Part shown: positions 46,695 to 55,975 of the stretch, one piece after another
Layout: each line of letters begins with the position of its first letter
Position numbering within the stretch: the first letter of the stretch is position 1
Origin: Rhodobacterales bacterium HKCCE3408
GTDB taxonomy: Bacteria > Pseudomonadota > Alphaproteobacteria > Rhodobacterales > Rhodobacteraceae
NCBI GenBank assembly: GCA_015689705.1
Contig: WVSN01000007.1
Span: forward strand, 50,001 to 114,000
DNA length: 64,000 nucleotides
Direction of reading: 5' to 3'
Made by a program: the position numbers and the translations under genes
Notes under the pieces: model-generated
Seen by the model: only the letters and a program-made list of their open reading frames with translations
Told to the model about the DNA's origin: nothing
The model's database searches: none

Positions 46695-47306
46695 CTACCG
46701 GTCGCCGAACATCCGCCAGCCAGCCAGCCAGCGGGTCAGTGTCGTCACCACACAGGCGGCGGCGTAGCCCCAGGCGATCACAGGGAAGGCCGCCGGGAAC
46801 AGGCAGAATGCGGCCATGACGGCGATCGTCTCCGCGCCCTCGGTCAGGCCGCCGAGATAGTAGATGCCCTTCGAGGGATATTGCCGGGAATTGATCCCGC
46901 GCTTCTCGGCAATGATCGAGAAGGCGAGGAACGACGAGCCGGTGCCGACGAAGCTGGTGACGAGCGCCGCAGCAGGCAGTGCGTTGGCCGCCGGGTCGTG
47001 AACCGCGAAGCCAAGCGGGAACAGCGCATAGAAAACGAAATCGAGGGCGATATCGAGGAACGCTCCTCTGTCCGACGGTTTGCCGAGCCGGGCCACGGCG
47101 CCGTCCAGCCCGTCGGCGATGCGGTTGATCGCCAGGCCCAGAAGCGCCAGGCCGAAGGCGCCCATAGCCGCGGCCGCGAAGGCGAGAAGACCGACGGCGA
47201 AGCCCGCCAGCGTGATCCAGTCGGCCCGCACGCCTTGCCGGTGCAGCCACATGGCGGGTCCGGCGAGGACCCGCCGCTGGAACGGCTGGAGGGCGGAGTC
47301 GAACAT
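46695..47306 (-). CDS. CDP-alcohol phosphatidyltransferase family protein
   Basis: 203 residues with about five membrane segments. The family motif is complete: DGLDGAVARLGKPSDRGAFL then DIALD (about 64-88), which holds CDP-lipid and metal. The alcohol substrate is unknown; it differs from the PgsA at 16.1 kb. A basic, amphipathic N-terminus precedes TM1. Confidence 0.9.
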   Translation of the reverse strand: MFDSALQPFQRRVLAGPAMWLHRQGVRADWITLAGFAVGLLAFAAAAMGAFGLALLGLAINRIADGLDGAVARLGKPSDRGAFLDIALDFVFYALFPLGFAVHDPAANALPAAALVTSFVGTGSSFLAFSIIAEKRGINSRQYPSKGIYYLGGLTEGAETIAVMAAFCLFPAAFPVIAWGYAAACVVTTLTRWLAGWRMFGDR

Positions 47307-47440
47307 CGGTCGGGTTCCCGGGTGAAGTCCGGCGGCACCGTGTCGGGGGCCGGCGCGGTGCGCAAGACAACTCTGCGCCCGGGGTCGCGAGGATTGTTAC
47401 ATCCGGCGCGGCAACGCGGCTGCGGCCCGGTAGCGGCCGC

Positions 47441-48133
47441 TCAGTCGATCAACGCGGGCAACTGGCCGAGATCGGCGATTTCGGCGAAGCGCGGATGGTC
47501 GCGCGGTGGCTCGGCATGTTCGAGCGCCCATGTCAGGTCGTGCGGCACGTAGACCCCGACCGCCCCGGCCTCGATTGCGGGGATGACGTCGGACTTCAGC
47601 GAATTGCCGACCATCATCGCGCTCTCCGGTCCGGCGCCGTGGCGGGCGAATACCCGGGCGTAGGTGTCCGCATTCTTGTCCGACACGATCTCGACGGCAT
47701 GGAAGAAATCTCCGAGGCCCGACTGCGCGAGCTTGCGCTCCTGGTCGAGCAGGTCGCCCTTGGTCACGAGCACGATCCGGTGGCTTTCCGACAGCCGCGC
47801 CACGACTTCTTCGGCATGAGGCAGCAGATGGATCGGGTGCGCCAGCATGTCCTGCCCTGCAGCAAGAAGCTCGGCGATGACGTCAGCCGGCACCCGGCGC
47901 TCGGTCACCTCGATCGCGGTCTCGATCATAGACAGGACGAATCCCTTGATGCCGAAGCCGTAGGCGCCGAGGTTGCGCCGCTCCGCCGCGAGAAGCCGGT
48001 CCATCAGGTGATCGCGGTCGGCATAACCGGACAGAAGTTCGGCGAAACGGTCCTGCGTAAGGCGGAAGAAGGTCTCGTTCTGCCACAGCGTATCGTCTGC
48101 GTCGAAACCAATTGTTTGGACTTTCCGTGTCAT
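47441..48133 (-). CDS. HAD-superfamily hydrolase
   Basis: 230 residues. Motif [10 protein letters not shown] gives the nucleophile Asp and the second Asp; VLVTKGD supplies motif II; the late [18 protein letters not shown] supplies motifs III/IV. A helical cap (about 25-105) makes it a C1-cap type, phosphatase-like enzyme. The ATG at 48133 is used, and the extra 23 upstream residues of the open frame look non-coding. It is divergent from clpS. Confidence 0.88.
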   Translation of the reverse strand: MTRKVQTIGFDADDTLWQNETFFRLTQDRFAELLSGYADRDHLMDRLLAAERRNLGAYGFGIKGFVLSMIETAIEVTERRVPADVIAELLAAGQDMLAHPIHLLPHAEEVVARLSESHRIVLVTKGDLLDQERKLAQSGLGDFFHAVEIVSDKNADTYARVFARHGAGPESAMMVGNSLKSDVIPAIEAGAVGVYVPHDLTWALEHAEPPRDHPRFAEIADLGQLPALID

Positions 48134-48252
48134 TCCCTCGCGCGCGTGCCGCGCCCCTCTTTTCTGAATCGCCTGCTGGCATATATACTTGGGCTCGACC
48201 ACGACGCGACCGAAGCAAAACGGACGTGCAGATGTTGCAAGACAGGATCGTG

Positions 48253-48576
48253 ATGGCGGCCGACAAGCCCGATGACGAAACGGATGCCAGCGTCATCACG
48301 AAAACAAAACCCAAGACGCAGCGCCCGCCGATGTACAAGGTGCTGCTCTTGAACGACGACTATACGCCGATGGAGTTCGTGGTTCACGTGCTCGAGCGGT
48401 TCTTTGGCGTGTCGCATTCGCAGGCGGTCGAGATCATGCTGACCGTCCACAAGAAGGGCGTGGCGGTCGTGGGCGTCTTTTCCTACGAGATCGCCGAGAC
48501 CAAGGTGGCGCAGGTGATGGATTTCGCGCGGCGGAACCAGCACCCGTTGCAATGCACGATGGAGAAAGAGGACTGA
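48253..48576 (+). CDS. clpS: ATP-dependent Clp protease adaptor ClpS
   Basis: 107 residues. A flexible N-terminus precedes the core [20 protein letters not shown], with the conserved Asn-Asp-Asp and the later [20 protein letters not shown]. It delivers N-degron substrates to ClpAP. The ATG at 48253 has AGGAT upstream; a start at 48232 adds seven residues. No clpA follows. Confidence 0.95.
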   Translation: MAADKPDDETDASVITKTKPKTQRPPMYKVLLLNDDYTPMEFVVHVLERFFGVSHSQAVEIMLTVHKKGVAVVGVFSYEIAETKVAQVMDFARRNQHPLQCTMEKED

Positions 48577-48595
48577 CCCGTCAGTCCCGCATCCC

Positions 48596-49591
48596 ATGAC
48601 ACCCGACAGATGGATCCTGGCGCTGGAGAGCGGCCGACTGAACCTGCCCGAGGGGCGGGTGCTCGTGCTGAACGCCCGTGGAGAAGCCGATCTCGCAGCG
48701 CTCGGCGATGTGGCGCCGGTAACGGGCTTCTATCCCGACTACGCCCGGCTGAGCGCTCGTGGTCTTAAGCCCGAGACCGAGGCCGTAGGGCCGGCAGCCG
48801 CTGCACTGGTGCAGATCGTCAAATCGAAACCGGCGACCCTGTCCGCGATCGCGGAAGCGCTTGCCCTGGTCGCGCCGGGCGGAATCGTCATGGTCGACGG
48901 TCAGAAGGACGAAGGGATCGAGAGCGCGCTGAAGGCGGTGCGTCAGCATCTCGACGTGACGGAGGTGTTTTCGAAGACGCACGGAAAGCTCTTCTGGTTG
49001 ACCCGGCCTGACACGCTTCCCGAAGCCATCGCCGACTGGATCGCGGAACCGGAAGAGGTCGGAGAGGGTTACATCACCGCGGCCGGCATGTTCTCGGCCG
49101 AAGGGCCCGATGACGGGTCCGAGCTTCTGGTCGCGCTGGTTCCCGCGCTCAAGGGACGCGTCGCGGACCTGGGTGCCGGGTGGGGCTACCTGTCCGCCGA
49201 AATCCTGGCCGAACAGGAAGGGATCGCGCAGATTGACCTGATCGAAGCCGACCTTCCGTCGCTGGAAGCTGCGAAGGTCAATGTCGATGACCCGCGCGCC
49301 TCGTTCCACTGGGCCGACGCGGCGACGTTCGAGCCGGACGAACCCTATGACGCAATCATCTCGAACCCGCCCTTCCACACCGGCCGCAGCGCCGATCCGG
49401 CGCTCGGACGCGCCTTCATCGCTGCGGCGGCCCGGATGCTGAAACCCTCGGGGCGCTTTTTCATGGTGGCCAATCGCCATCTGCCCTATGAAGCCGCGCT
49501 GAAACAGGCCTTCGGGACGGGTCGAATGCTCGCGGAGATGGGCGGATACAAGCTTTATGAGGCCGCGAAGCCGAAGCGCACGCGCGGCTGA
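48596..49591 (+). CDS. RsmC/RlmG-like rRNA methyltransferase
   Basis: 331 residues in two Rossmann-like halves, as in RsmC: a degenerate N-terminal domain and an active C-terminal MTS domain with VADLGAGWGYLSAEIL for SAM and AIISNPPFHTG as catalytic motif IV. Likely a guanine-N2 methyltransferase of 16S (G1207) or 23S rRNA. The start lies 20 bases after clpS. Confidence 0.88.
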   Translation: MTPDRWILALESGRLNLPEGRVLVLNARGEADLAALGDVAPVTGFYPDYARLSARGLKPETEAVGPAAAALVQIVKSKPATLSAIAEALALVAPGGIVMVDGQKDEGIESALKAVRQHLDVTEVFSKTHGKLFWLTRPDTLPEAIADWIAEPEEVGEGYITAAGMFSAEGPDDGSELLVALVPALKGRVADLGAGWGYLSAEILAEQEGIAQIDLIEADLPSLEAAKVNVDDPRASFHWADAATFEPDEPYDAIISNPPFHTGRSADPALGRAFIAAAARMLKPSGRFFMVANRHLPYEAALKQAFGTGRMLAEMGGYKLYEAAKPKRTRG

Positions 49592-49612
49592 TTTCGGGGA
49601 AACACACACACC

Positions 49613-50422
49613 ATGTCACTCTCGATCCAGGGCAAGACGGCCATCGTGACCGGCGCCGCCAACGGCGTCGGGCTCGCGATTGCCCGGCACTTCGTGGAAC
49701 GTGGCGCGAACGTGATGTTCGCAGACCGCGACGAACAGAAGCTCGTCGACGAATGCGGTGCCAACGGCGACGATGCGGCGCACAAACGCTACTTCGCCGG
49801 CGACCTGCGCGAAAAACTGACCGTCGCGAACCTGCTTTCGGCAACGATCGATGCGTTCGACCAGGTCGACATCCTGGTCAACGCCGCGCGGCAGATGACC
49901 ACGACCGATCCGCTCGATCCGACCGATGAAAGCGTCGAGGCCTTGCTGGATCAGAACATGCTGGCCAGCCTTCGTCTCAGCCAGGCGGTCGCCAAGCGCA
50001 TGATCCAGCAGTCGGTCGAGGACGGGCGCGAGGATGGTCCGGTCGGTTCGATCGTGAACATATCGTCCATCGCCTCGCGCCGGACCCATCCGGACCTGCT
50101 CGGCTACTCGATCTCGGCCGCGGCGCTCGACCAGGCGACGCGCAGCCTTGCCGTCGCTCTAGCGCCCTACCGCATCCGCGTGAACGCTGTCGCGTTTGGC
50201 TCGCTCATGTCGGCGAGCCTGAAAGACCACCTGTCCGAGACCGACGGGCTGCGCAAGGAAATCAAGGACTGCACGCCGCTCGGCCGGATCGCCTCGGCCA
50301 AGGAAGTCGCAGGGGCGGTGCAGTTCCTCGCCTCGGACGGCGCGGGCTTCGTCACCGGCGAGATCCTGACCGTGGACGGTGGCCGGACGCTTCTCGACAA
50401 CGTGACCGTTCCGGCCCACTAG
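49613..50422 (+). CDS. SDR-family protein lacking the catalytic lysine
   Basis: 269 residues. A classical SDR start TGAANGVGLAIAR, VDILVNAARQ, the Ser in IVNISSIAS and a Tyr in GYSISAAALDQ are present. The usual Tyr-x3-Lys reads Tyr-Ser-Ile-Ser-Ala, so the lysine is replaced by alanine. The C-terminal FVTGEILTVDGGRTL is normal. Either the reaction differs or the protein is a pseudo-enzyme. It follows the rsmC-like gene by 21 bases. Confidence 0.85.
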   Translation: MSLSIQGKTAIVTGAANGVGLAIARHFVERGANVMFADRDEQKLVDECGANGDDAAHKRYFAGDLREKLTVANLLSATIDAFDQVDILVNAARQMTTTDPLDPTDESVEALLDQNMLASLRLSQAVAKRMIQQSVEDGREDGPVGSIVNISSIASRRTHPDLLGYSISAAALDQATRSLAVALAPYRIRVNAVAFGSLMSASLKDHLSETDGLRKEIKDCTPLGRIASAKEVAGAVQFLASDGAGFVTGEILTVDGGRTLLDNVTVPAH

Positions 50423-50498
50423 GCGCGGCATGGCGGCGCTTTCCCCCGCGAGCGGCGGGCGTTAGGGTCGGGGCGAAAATGCCCGGAGGAGATGCCGC

Positions 50499-50963
50499 AT
50501 GACGATCGACGCGAAACTGCAAGAGCTCGGCTTGACCCTGCCGGACGCGCCGGCGCCGGCCGCGAACTACGTGCCCTACGTGCAGACCGGCGACATGCTC
50601 TACGTCTCGGGTCAGATCTCCATCGGCGCCGATGGAAAGTTCATCACCGGCAAACTCGGCGACGGCCTCGGCGTGGATGAGGGTGCGGCGGCAGCGCAGC
50701 GCTGCGCCCTCGCGCTGCTCGCACAAGTCCGCGCGGCCTGCGGCGGCGATCTGTCGAAGCTGAAGCGGGTCGTGAAGCTGACCGGCTTCGTGAACTCCAC
50801 CGCGGATTTCACCGACCAGCCCAAGGTCGTGAACGGTGCCTCCGACACGCTCGTCGCGATCCTCGGCGATGCCGGCCGCCACGCGCGGTCAGCGGTCAGT
50901 GCGGCATCTCTGCCGCTCGGCGTGGCGGTCGAGATCGAGGGCATATTCCAGATCGAGGCATGA
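50499..50963 (+). CDS. RidA/YjgF family protein
   Basis: 154 residues, with MLYVSGQISIGADG near the start and the conserved Arg in GRHARSAVSAASLPLGVAVE near the end. Active RidA deaminates reactive enamine/imine intermediates of PLP enzymes. This is the longer form (150 rather than 130 residues), and the subfamily may act on a different imine. AGGAG upstream. It overlaps the next gene by four bases. Confidence 0.9.
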   Translation: MTIDAKLQELGLTLPDAPAPAANYVPYVQTGDMLYVSGQISIGADGKFITGKLGDGLGVDEGAAAAQRCALALLAQVRAACGGDLSKLKRVVKLTGFVNSTADFTDQPKVVNGASDTLVAILGDAGRHARSAVSAASLPLGVAVEIEGIFQIEA

Positions 50964-51727
50964 CCCTACCCGATGCCTTCCTGAGCACGCCGCTCGCCCA
51001 TCGTGGCCTGCACGACGCAGGATCTTCGGTGCCCGAGAACTGTCCGGGCGCTTTCAGGAGGGCGGTCGCGGCGGGCTACGGGATCGAGTGCGACCTGCAG
51101 CTTTCGTCGGACGGCGTGGCGATGGTGTTCCACGACCCGACGCTTGACCGCATGACTGCGCAAACCGGACCCGTCCGCGCCCGCAAGGCACGCGAACTAT
51201 CCGACATCCCGCTTGGCACCTGTTCCGACGGCATTCCGACCCTCTCGGACGTGCTGGAACTCGTCGCGGGCCGTGTTCCGCTGCTGATCGAGATGAAGGA
51301 CCAGTCGGACGGGCGCGGCGGTACCGATGGTGCGCTCGAGGCGGCCACGGCCATCGCGCTGGATGGCTACGATGGACCTGTCGCGCTGATGTCGTTCAAC
51401 CCCGCCATGGTCGAGGCGTTGAAATCGATTGCGCCGCACCTGCCGCGCGGACTGACGACCTGCGGCTTCCTGCCCTCGCAATGGCCGCTTCTCCGGGCCG
51501 AGGATGCGGGGCATTTGCGCAGTATCCGAGATTTCGGGCGGGTTGGTGCGGATTTCATCAGCCACGACTGGACCGACCTCGGCAGCCCCCGCGTCGCCGA
51601 ACTGCGCGCGCAGGGCATCCCCATCCTTTGCTGGACGATCCGCTCTCCGCAGGAAGAGACCGAAGCGCGGCGTGTCGCCGACAATATCACGTTCGAGGAT
51701 TACCTCCCGCCGATCCCGCCGCGTTGA
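50960..51727 (+). CDS. Glycerophosphodiester phosphodiesterase
   Basis: A 255-residue TIM-barrel enzyme releasing glycerol-3-phosphate from phosphodiesters. The catalytic and Ca sites are readable: AHRGLHD, VPENCPGAF, IECDLQLSSDG, FHDPTLDR and LLIEMKDQ. No signal peptide, so it acts in the cytoplasm. It is coupled to RidA by ATGA. Confidence 0.93.
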   Translation: MTLPDAFLSTPLAHRGLHDAGSSVPENCPGAFRRAVAAGYGIECDLQLSSDGVAMVFHDPTLDRMTAQTGPVRARKARELSDIPLGTCSDGIPTLSDVLELVAGRVPLLIEMKDQSDGRGGTDGALEAATAIALDGYDGPVALMSFNPAMVEALKSIAPHLPRGLTTCGFLPSQWPLLRAEDAGHLRSIRDFGRVGADFISHDWTDLGSPRVAELRAQGIPILCWTIRSPQEETEARRVADNITFEDYLPPIPPR

Positions 51728-51789
51728 CGCGCGCATGCGGGGACCCATCTTTGGTGGCGAGGGAGGACCGTTCCGCAAGAGGCGGTGCT

Positions 51790-52980
51790 ATGGACGGCAG
51801 CGAGCAGATCGAGATTACGGCGCATGGCGGGCTGGACGGGATCGACCCGGCCGAGTGGGATGCCTGCGCCTGCCCGGAGACCGCCGACGGCGGCCGCCCG
51901 CTGGACCCGTTCACGACGCATCGGTTCCTGTCCGCGCTGGAGCGCTCCGGTTCGGTCGGGCCGGGAACGGGCTGGCAGCCACGCCACCTGACAGCACATG
52001 TGAACGGCGAGATGATCGCCGTCATGCCGCTCTACGCCAAGGGCCACAGCCAGGGCGAATACGTCTTCGACCACAACTGGGCCCACGCTTACGAACGCGC
52101 CGGTGGGCAATACTACCCGAAGCTTCAGGTCGCGGTACCGTTCACGCCGGCAACGGGGCGTCGGATGCTGGTCAAACCGGGGTTCGAGGAAATCGGGCGT
52201 GCGGCCCTCGTCCAGGGTGCTGTGCAGGTCGCTGCGGACAACGAGGTCAGCTCGCTCCACATGACCTTCTGCACCGCCGAGGAAGCCGAGGCTGGTCAGG
52301 CCATGGGCCTGCTCCACCGCACCGGCCAGCAGTTCCACTGGGACAACGAGGATTACGGCGACTTCGACGGCTTCCTCGCCGCGCTGTCGAGCCGCAAGCG
52401 CAAGAACATCCGCAAGGAGCGCCGCGCCGCGCAATCCTTCGGCGGCGAGATCGTGAAGCTGACCGGACAAGACCTCCGGCCGGAGCATTGGGATGCGTTC
52501 TGGCGTTTTTACCAGGATACCGGCAGCCGCAAATGGGGAATGCCGTACCTGACGCGCGCCTTCTTCGACGAGGTTCACGACACCATGGCCGAGGACGTCC
52601 TCCTCGTTCTGGCGCTACGTGAAGGCCGGCCGATAGCGGGGGCTCTCAACTTCATTGGTCGCGACGTACTGTTCGGCCGCTACTGGGGCTGCACGGAGCA
52701 TCATGATTGCCTCCACTTCGAGCTTTGTTATTACCAGGCCATCGACGCAGCGATCGAACGGGGCATGGCACGGGTCGAGGCCGGAGCGCAGGGCGAACAC
52801 AAGCTCGCGCGCGGCTACCTGCCACGCGTCACCCACTCGCTGCACTGGATCGCGGATCCGGGTTTCGCCCGTGCGATCGAACAATACCTCGTGGCCGAGC
52901 GTCGGGCGATCGACGAAGAGGTCGAGGTGCTGACCGAATACGGGCCGTTTCGCAAGGCCCGGGTAGAGGAGCAGGAATGA
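51790..52980 (+). CDS. FemAB/GNAT-like acyltransferase (DUF482 type)
   Basis: 396 residues. YVFDHNWAHAYERAGGQYYP, the basic SSRKRKNIRKERRAAQ stretch and the late GAQGEHKLARGYLPRVTHSL identify the DUF482 family, a GNAT-fold group related to peptidoglycan FemAB enzymes. The substrate is unknown. The ATG at 51790 is preceded by GAGGCGG. It overlaps the PCD gene by four bases. Confidence 0.88.
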   Translation: MDGSEQIEITAHGGLDGIDPAEWDACACPETADGGRPLDPFTTHRFLSALERSGSVGPGTGWQPRHLTAHVNGEMIAVMPLYAKGHSQGEYVFDHNWAHAYERAGGQYYPKLQVAVPFTPATGRRMLVKPGFEEIGRAALVQGAVQVAADNEVSSLHMTFCTAEEAEAGQAMGLLHRTGQQFHWDNEDYGDFDGFLAALSSRKRKNIRKERRAAQSFGGEIVKLTGQDLRPEHWDAFWRFYQDTGSRKWGMPYLTRAFFDEVHDTMAEDVLLVLALREGRPIAGALNFIGRDVLFGRYWGCTEHHDCLHFELCYYQAIDAAIERGMARVEAGAQGEHKLARGYLPRVTHSLHWIADPGFARAIEQYLVAERRAIDEEVEVLTEYGPFRKARVEEQE

Positions 52981-53273
52981 CTGACAAACTGGACGGCGCC
53001 GCGCGCGACGCGGCCCTCAAAGATCTGAAAGCACGCGGTTGGGAGACACTCCCTGACCGCGACGCGATCAAGAAGAGCTTCGTCTTCGGAAACTTCGTCG
53101 AGGCGTTCGGATGGATGACGCAGATCGCGATCCTGGCGGAAAAGGCCAATCACCATCCCGAGTGGTCGAACGTCTACAAGACGGTCGAGGTCACGCTGAC
53201 CACCCACGATGCCGGCGGCTTGTCGGAAAAGGATGTGGCCCTGGCCGCGAAGATGGACGAAGCGGCGGGGTAG
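52977..53273 (+). CDS. 4a-hydroxytetrahydrobiopterin dehydratase (PCD/DCoH)
   Basis: 98 residues. The pterin site EKANHHPEWSNVYKTVEVTL carries the catalytic His-His and Trp, then DAGGLSEKD. PCD recycles oxidised pterin after aromatic amino-acid hydroxylases; in bacteria without these it is sometimes linked to molybdopterin metabolism. No phhA is in the window. It is coupled to the FemAB-like gene and precedes mscS by four bases. Confidence 0.93.
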   Translation: MTDKLDGAARDAALKDLKARGWETLPDRDAIKKSFVFGNFVEAFGWMTQIAILAEKANHHPEWSNVYKTVEVTLTTHDAGGLSEKDVALAAKMDEAAG

Positions 53274-53277
53274 GCGA

Positions 53278-54132
53278 ATGGATATCGAGACTGTCTTGGA
53301 CACCGAGATCGCCGCCGGCGTGACTGTGGGCGACGTGTTCTCGCTCGATTTCATGATTGGCCTGGCCGGAGACGTGCTGCTGGCCATCGTCCTGGTCATC
53401 GTCGCCTTCTGGCTGGCGGGATGGTCGCGCCGCCGGGTTGTCGGCCTCGCCGCCCGCTACCAGCGGCTCGACGATACGCTGTTCAACTTCCTCGGCAACA
53501 TGCTGCGGTACGTGGTGCTGGTCTTCGCGGCTCTGTTCATCCTGAACACGTTCGGGGTCCGAACGACGAGCTTCGTTGCCGCCATCGGCGCTGCCGGCCT
53601 CGCTGTCGGTCTGGCGCTGCAGGGAACCCTGTCCAACCTTGCCGCAGGCGTGATGATCATCCTCTTCCGGCCGTTCAAGAACGGCGACTTCGTCGAGATC
53701 AGCGGCCAGATGGGCACGGTGAAGGACATCTCGCTGAACATGACGGAGCTTGCCACCATCGGGAACTTCCAGGTGCTCATCCCGAACGCGCAGGTCTGGG
53801 GCAACCAGATCGTGAACTACTCGGCCTACCCGATGCGGCGGGCGGAATGGACTTTTGGCGTGGCCTACGGCGCCGATCTCGCCCGGGCCGAGCAGATCAT
53901 CCGCGACACGATCATGTCCGATCCGCGGTCGAAGGACGAACCCGCGCCATTCTTCCAGGTCAACAATCTCGGCGATTTCTCGGTCGATTTCCTCGTCCGG
54001 GTTTGGGTCGACGCGTCCGAGTTCTTCGCCTACCAGGCCGACATGAAGCGAAAGGTGAAAGAGGCGCTCGATGCGGGCGGGGTCGAGATCCCGTTCCCGA
54101 CGCGCACGGTCTACAGCGCTGCGGCCGAATAG
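53278..54132 (+). CDS. Small-conductance mechanosensitive channel (MscS family)
   Basis: 284 residues with three N-terminal membrane helices. The pore-lining TM3 reads AAIGAAGLAVGLALQGTLSN with the usual Gly/Ala packing, followed by MIILFRPFKNGDFVEISGQ at the start of the cytoplasmic beta domain. It releases solutes on hypo-osmotic shock, complementing the BCCT uptake system at 5.7 kb. The ATG at 53278 lies four bases after the PCD gene. Confidence 0.95.
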   Translation: MDIETVLDTEIAAGVTVGDVFSLDFMIGLAGDVLLAIVLVIVAFWLAGWSRRRVVGLAARYQRLDDTLFNFLGNMLRYVVLVFAALFILNTFGVRTTSFVAAIGAAGLAVGLALQGTLSNLAAGVMIILFRPFKNGDFVEISGQMGTVKDISLNMTELATIGNFQVLIPNAQVWGNQIVNYSAYPMRRAEWTFGVAYGADLARAEQIIRDTIMSDPRSKDEPAPFFQVNNLGDFSVDFLVRVWVDASEFFAYQADMKRKVKEALDAGGVEIPFPTRTVYSAAAE

Positions 54133-54144
54133 GGCCGGGCAATG

Positions 54145-54175
54145 TCCGTGGGCGCGAAACGACCGCGCCCACGGA
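54145..54175. terminator. Symmetrical 12-bp hairpin between mscS and the peroxiredoxin gene
   Basis: TCCGTGGGCGCG pairs perfectly with CGCGCCCACGGA around the seven-base loop AAACGAC. It lies between two converging genes and can form on both strands. No T-run, so if it terminates it is likely with Rho help. Confidence 0.6.
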
Positions 54176-54188
54176 GACAGTCACGCGA

Positions 54189-54677
54189 TCAAATTTCGGC
54201 GAGCAGGGTCTCGCCGGCGGTGATCTCGCAGGTTCCGGCCCGGTCGCCGGTCTTGAAGACCTTCACGACCCCGTCCTCGGCATACAGCGCGTAGCGCTGC
54301 GAGCGGCTGTAGAAGCCGACCGGCGGTGCGTCGAAGTCCATGCCGATCGCCTTGGTGAACTCGGCCGACGCGTCGGCAAGCACAGTGATGTCGGCGCGAT
54401 CAGCGCCGGTCGAGGCCGCCCAGGCCTGTGTCACAAAGGGATCGTTGACCGTCACGCAGATGACCTCGTCGACGCCCTTGGCGGTGAATCCGTCGCGCGA
54501 GCGGATGAAGCTCGGCATGTGAGCCGTCGTGCAGGTGCCCGTAAAGGCGCCGGGCAGACCAAAGAGCGCGACTTTGCGGCCCTTCAGCTTCTCGGCCATC
54601 GACACCTGCTCGGGGCCGGCCTCGCCGATCACGAGAAGAGTGGCGTCGGGCAGCGTGTCGCCGGTGGAAATCGTCAT
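54189..54677 (-). CDS. Peroxiredoxin, Prx5 type
   Basis: 162 residues. The peroxidatic Cys is in PGAFTGTCTTAHMPSF (about 48), with an Arg downstream (FYSRSQRYALY). It reduces hydrogen peroxide and alkyl peroxides, usually with glutaredoxin or glutathione; gshA is in the window. The ATG at 54677 has GAGGGA upstream. It is divergent from the FAD reductase gene. Confidence 0.94.
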   Translation of the reverse strand: MTISTGDTLPDATLLVIGEAGPEQVSMAEKLKGRKVALFGLPGAFTGTCTTAHMPSFIRSRDGFTAKGVDEVICVTVNDPFVTQAWAASTGADRADITVLADASAEFTKAIGMDFDAPPVGFYSRSQRYALYAEDGVVKVFKTGDRAGTCEITAGETLLAEI

Positions 54678-54759
54678 GGAGAGGTCCCTCGCTTGTCTGC
54701 GTGTCGCGCCGCCATATAGGGTGCGCGGGGCGAAGCGCCAGAGGCAAGCGGAGTGGGTC

Positions 54760-55965
54760 ATGTCGAAGATCGTCGTGGTAGGAGCGGGACAGGCCGGAGC
54801 TTCGGTCGTGGCGACCCTGCGCGCGAACGGATTCACCGGCCATGTCACGCTGATCGGCGAGGAGCACGCACCGCCCTATCAGCGCCCGCCACTGTCGAAG
54901 GCATACCTCCTGGGTGAGATGGCGCTCGACCGTCTCTTTCTGCGGCCCGAAAGCTACTACGCCGAGAACGCGATCGACCTGAGGCTGGATACCCGCGTCG
55001 ATGCCATCGACCGGTCGGACAAGGTCGTCGTCGCCGGTGGTCAGTCTCTTTCATACGACCATCTCGTCCTGACGACCGGGTCGGTGCCCCGCCGCCTGCC
55101 GGGGGCCATCGGAGGCGAGCTTCGGGGCGTCCACGTTGTCCGCACCCTGCGTGATGTCGACAAGATGGCGCCGTCGGTTGTCGCCGGGCGACACGCGCTG
55201 ATCGTAGGTGGGGGCTATATCGGCCTGGAGGCTGCGGCCGTCTGTTCCAAGAAGGGGATGAAGGTCACGCTTGTCGAGATGGCCGAGCGGATCCTGAACC
55301 GTGTTGCTTGCCCCGAGACGGCAGCCTATTTCCGCGCGCTTCACGCCGGCCATGACGTCGACATTCGCGAGGGGGTCGGGCTCGACCGCCTGGTCGGCGA
55401 AGGCCACGTCGAAGGCGCGGTGTTGTCGGACGGTACCGAGATCAAGGCCGATCTGGTGATTGCGGGCATCGGCATCACGCCGGCGACCGCGCTGGCAGAA
55501 GCCGCCGGGATCGGCATCGACAACGGCATCGCGGTCGATGCGCATGCGCGGACGTCCGACCCGTCGATCTGGTCGGCCGGCGATTGCGCCTCTTTCCCAT
55601 GGAAGGGCGGGCGCGTCCGGTTGGAATCGGTCGGCAACGCGATCGACATGGGCGAACTCGTTGCGCGGAACATCCTGGGCGCGGACGAGGAATACGTCGC
55701 GAAGCCCTGGTTCTGGTCGGGCCAATACGACGTGAAGCTCCAGATTGCGGGCCTCGCAAGAGGCGGCGAAACGATCGTCGTCCGCGGCGACGGGCCGGTC
55801 AGGTCGCACTGGTATTACTCGGACGATGAACTCGTTGCCGTGGATGCGATGAACGACCCGCGCGGCTACATGGTGGGCAAACGCCTGATCGAGGCGGGGA
55901 AGTCGCCGCAACCAGATGCCGTGGCCGATCCGGCGACTGATCTGAAATCGCTTCTGAAGGCATGA
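54760..55965 (+). CDS. FAD-dependent ferredoxin/rubredoxin reductase
   Basis: 401 residues. The FAD motif VVVGAGQAGASV (about 5-16), NAD motif VGGGYIGLEAAAV (about 151) and late WSAGDCASF complete the two-dinucleotide fold; the C-terminal domain ends near VGKRLIEAGK. It resembles putidaredoxin reductase-like enzymes that pass electrons from NADH to a ferredoxin. No ferredoxin or P450 gene is adjacent. Start ATG with GGAG upstream. Confidence 0.92.
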   Translation: MSKIVVVGAGQAGASVVATLRANGFTGHVTLIGEEHAPPYQRPPLSKAYLLGEMALDRLFLRPESYYAENAIDLRLDTRVDAIDRSDKVVVAGGQSLSYDHLVLTTGSVPRRLPGAIGGELRGVHVVRTLRDVDKMAPSVVAGRHALIVGGGYIGLEAAAVCSKKGMKVTLVEMAERILNRVACPETAAYFRALHAGHDVDIREGVGLDRLVGEGHVEGAVLSDGTEIKADLVIAGIGITPATALAEAAGIGIDNGIAVDAHARTSDPSIWSAGDCASFPWKGGRVRLESVGNAIDMGELVARNILGADEEYVAKPWFWSGQYDVKLQIAGLARGGETIVVRGDGPVRSHWYYSDDELVAVDAMNDPRGYMVGKRLIEAGKSPQPDAVADPATDLKSLLKA

Positions 55966-55975
55966 GGGCCGCGCC

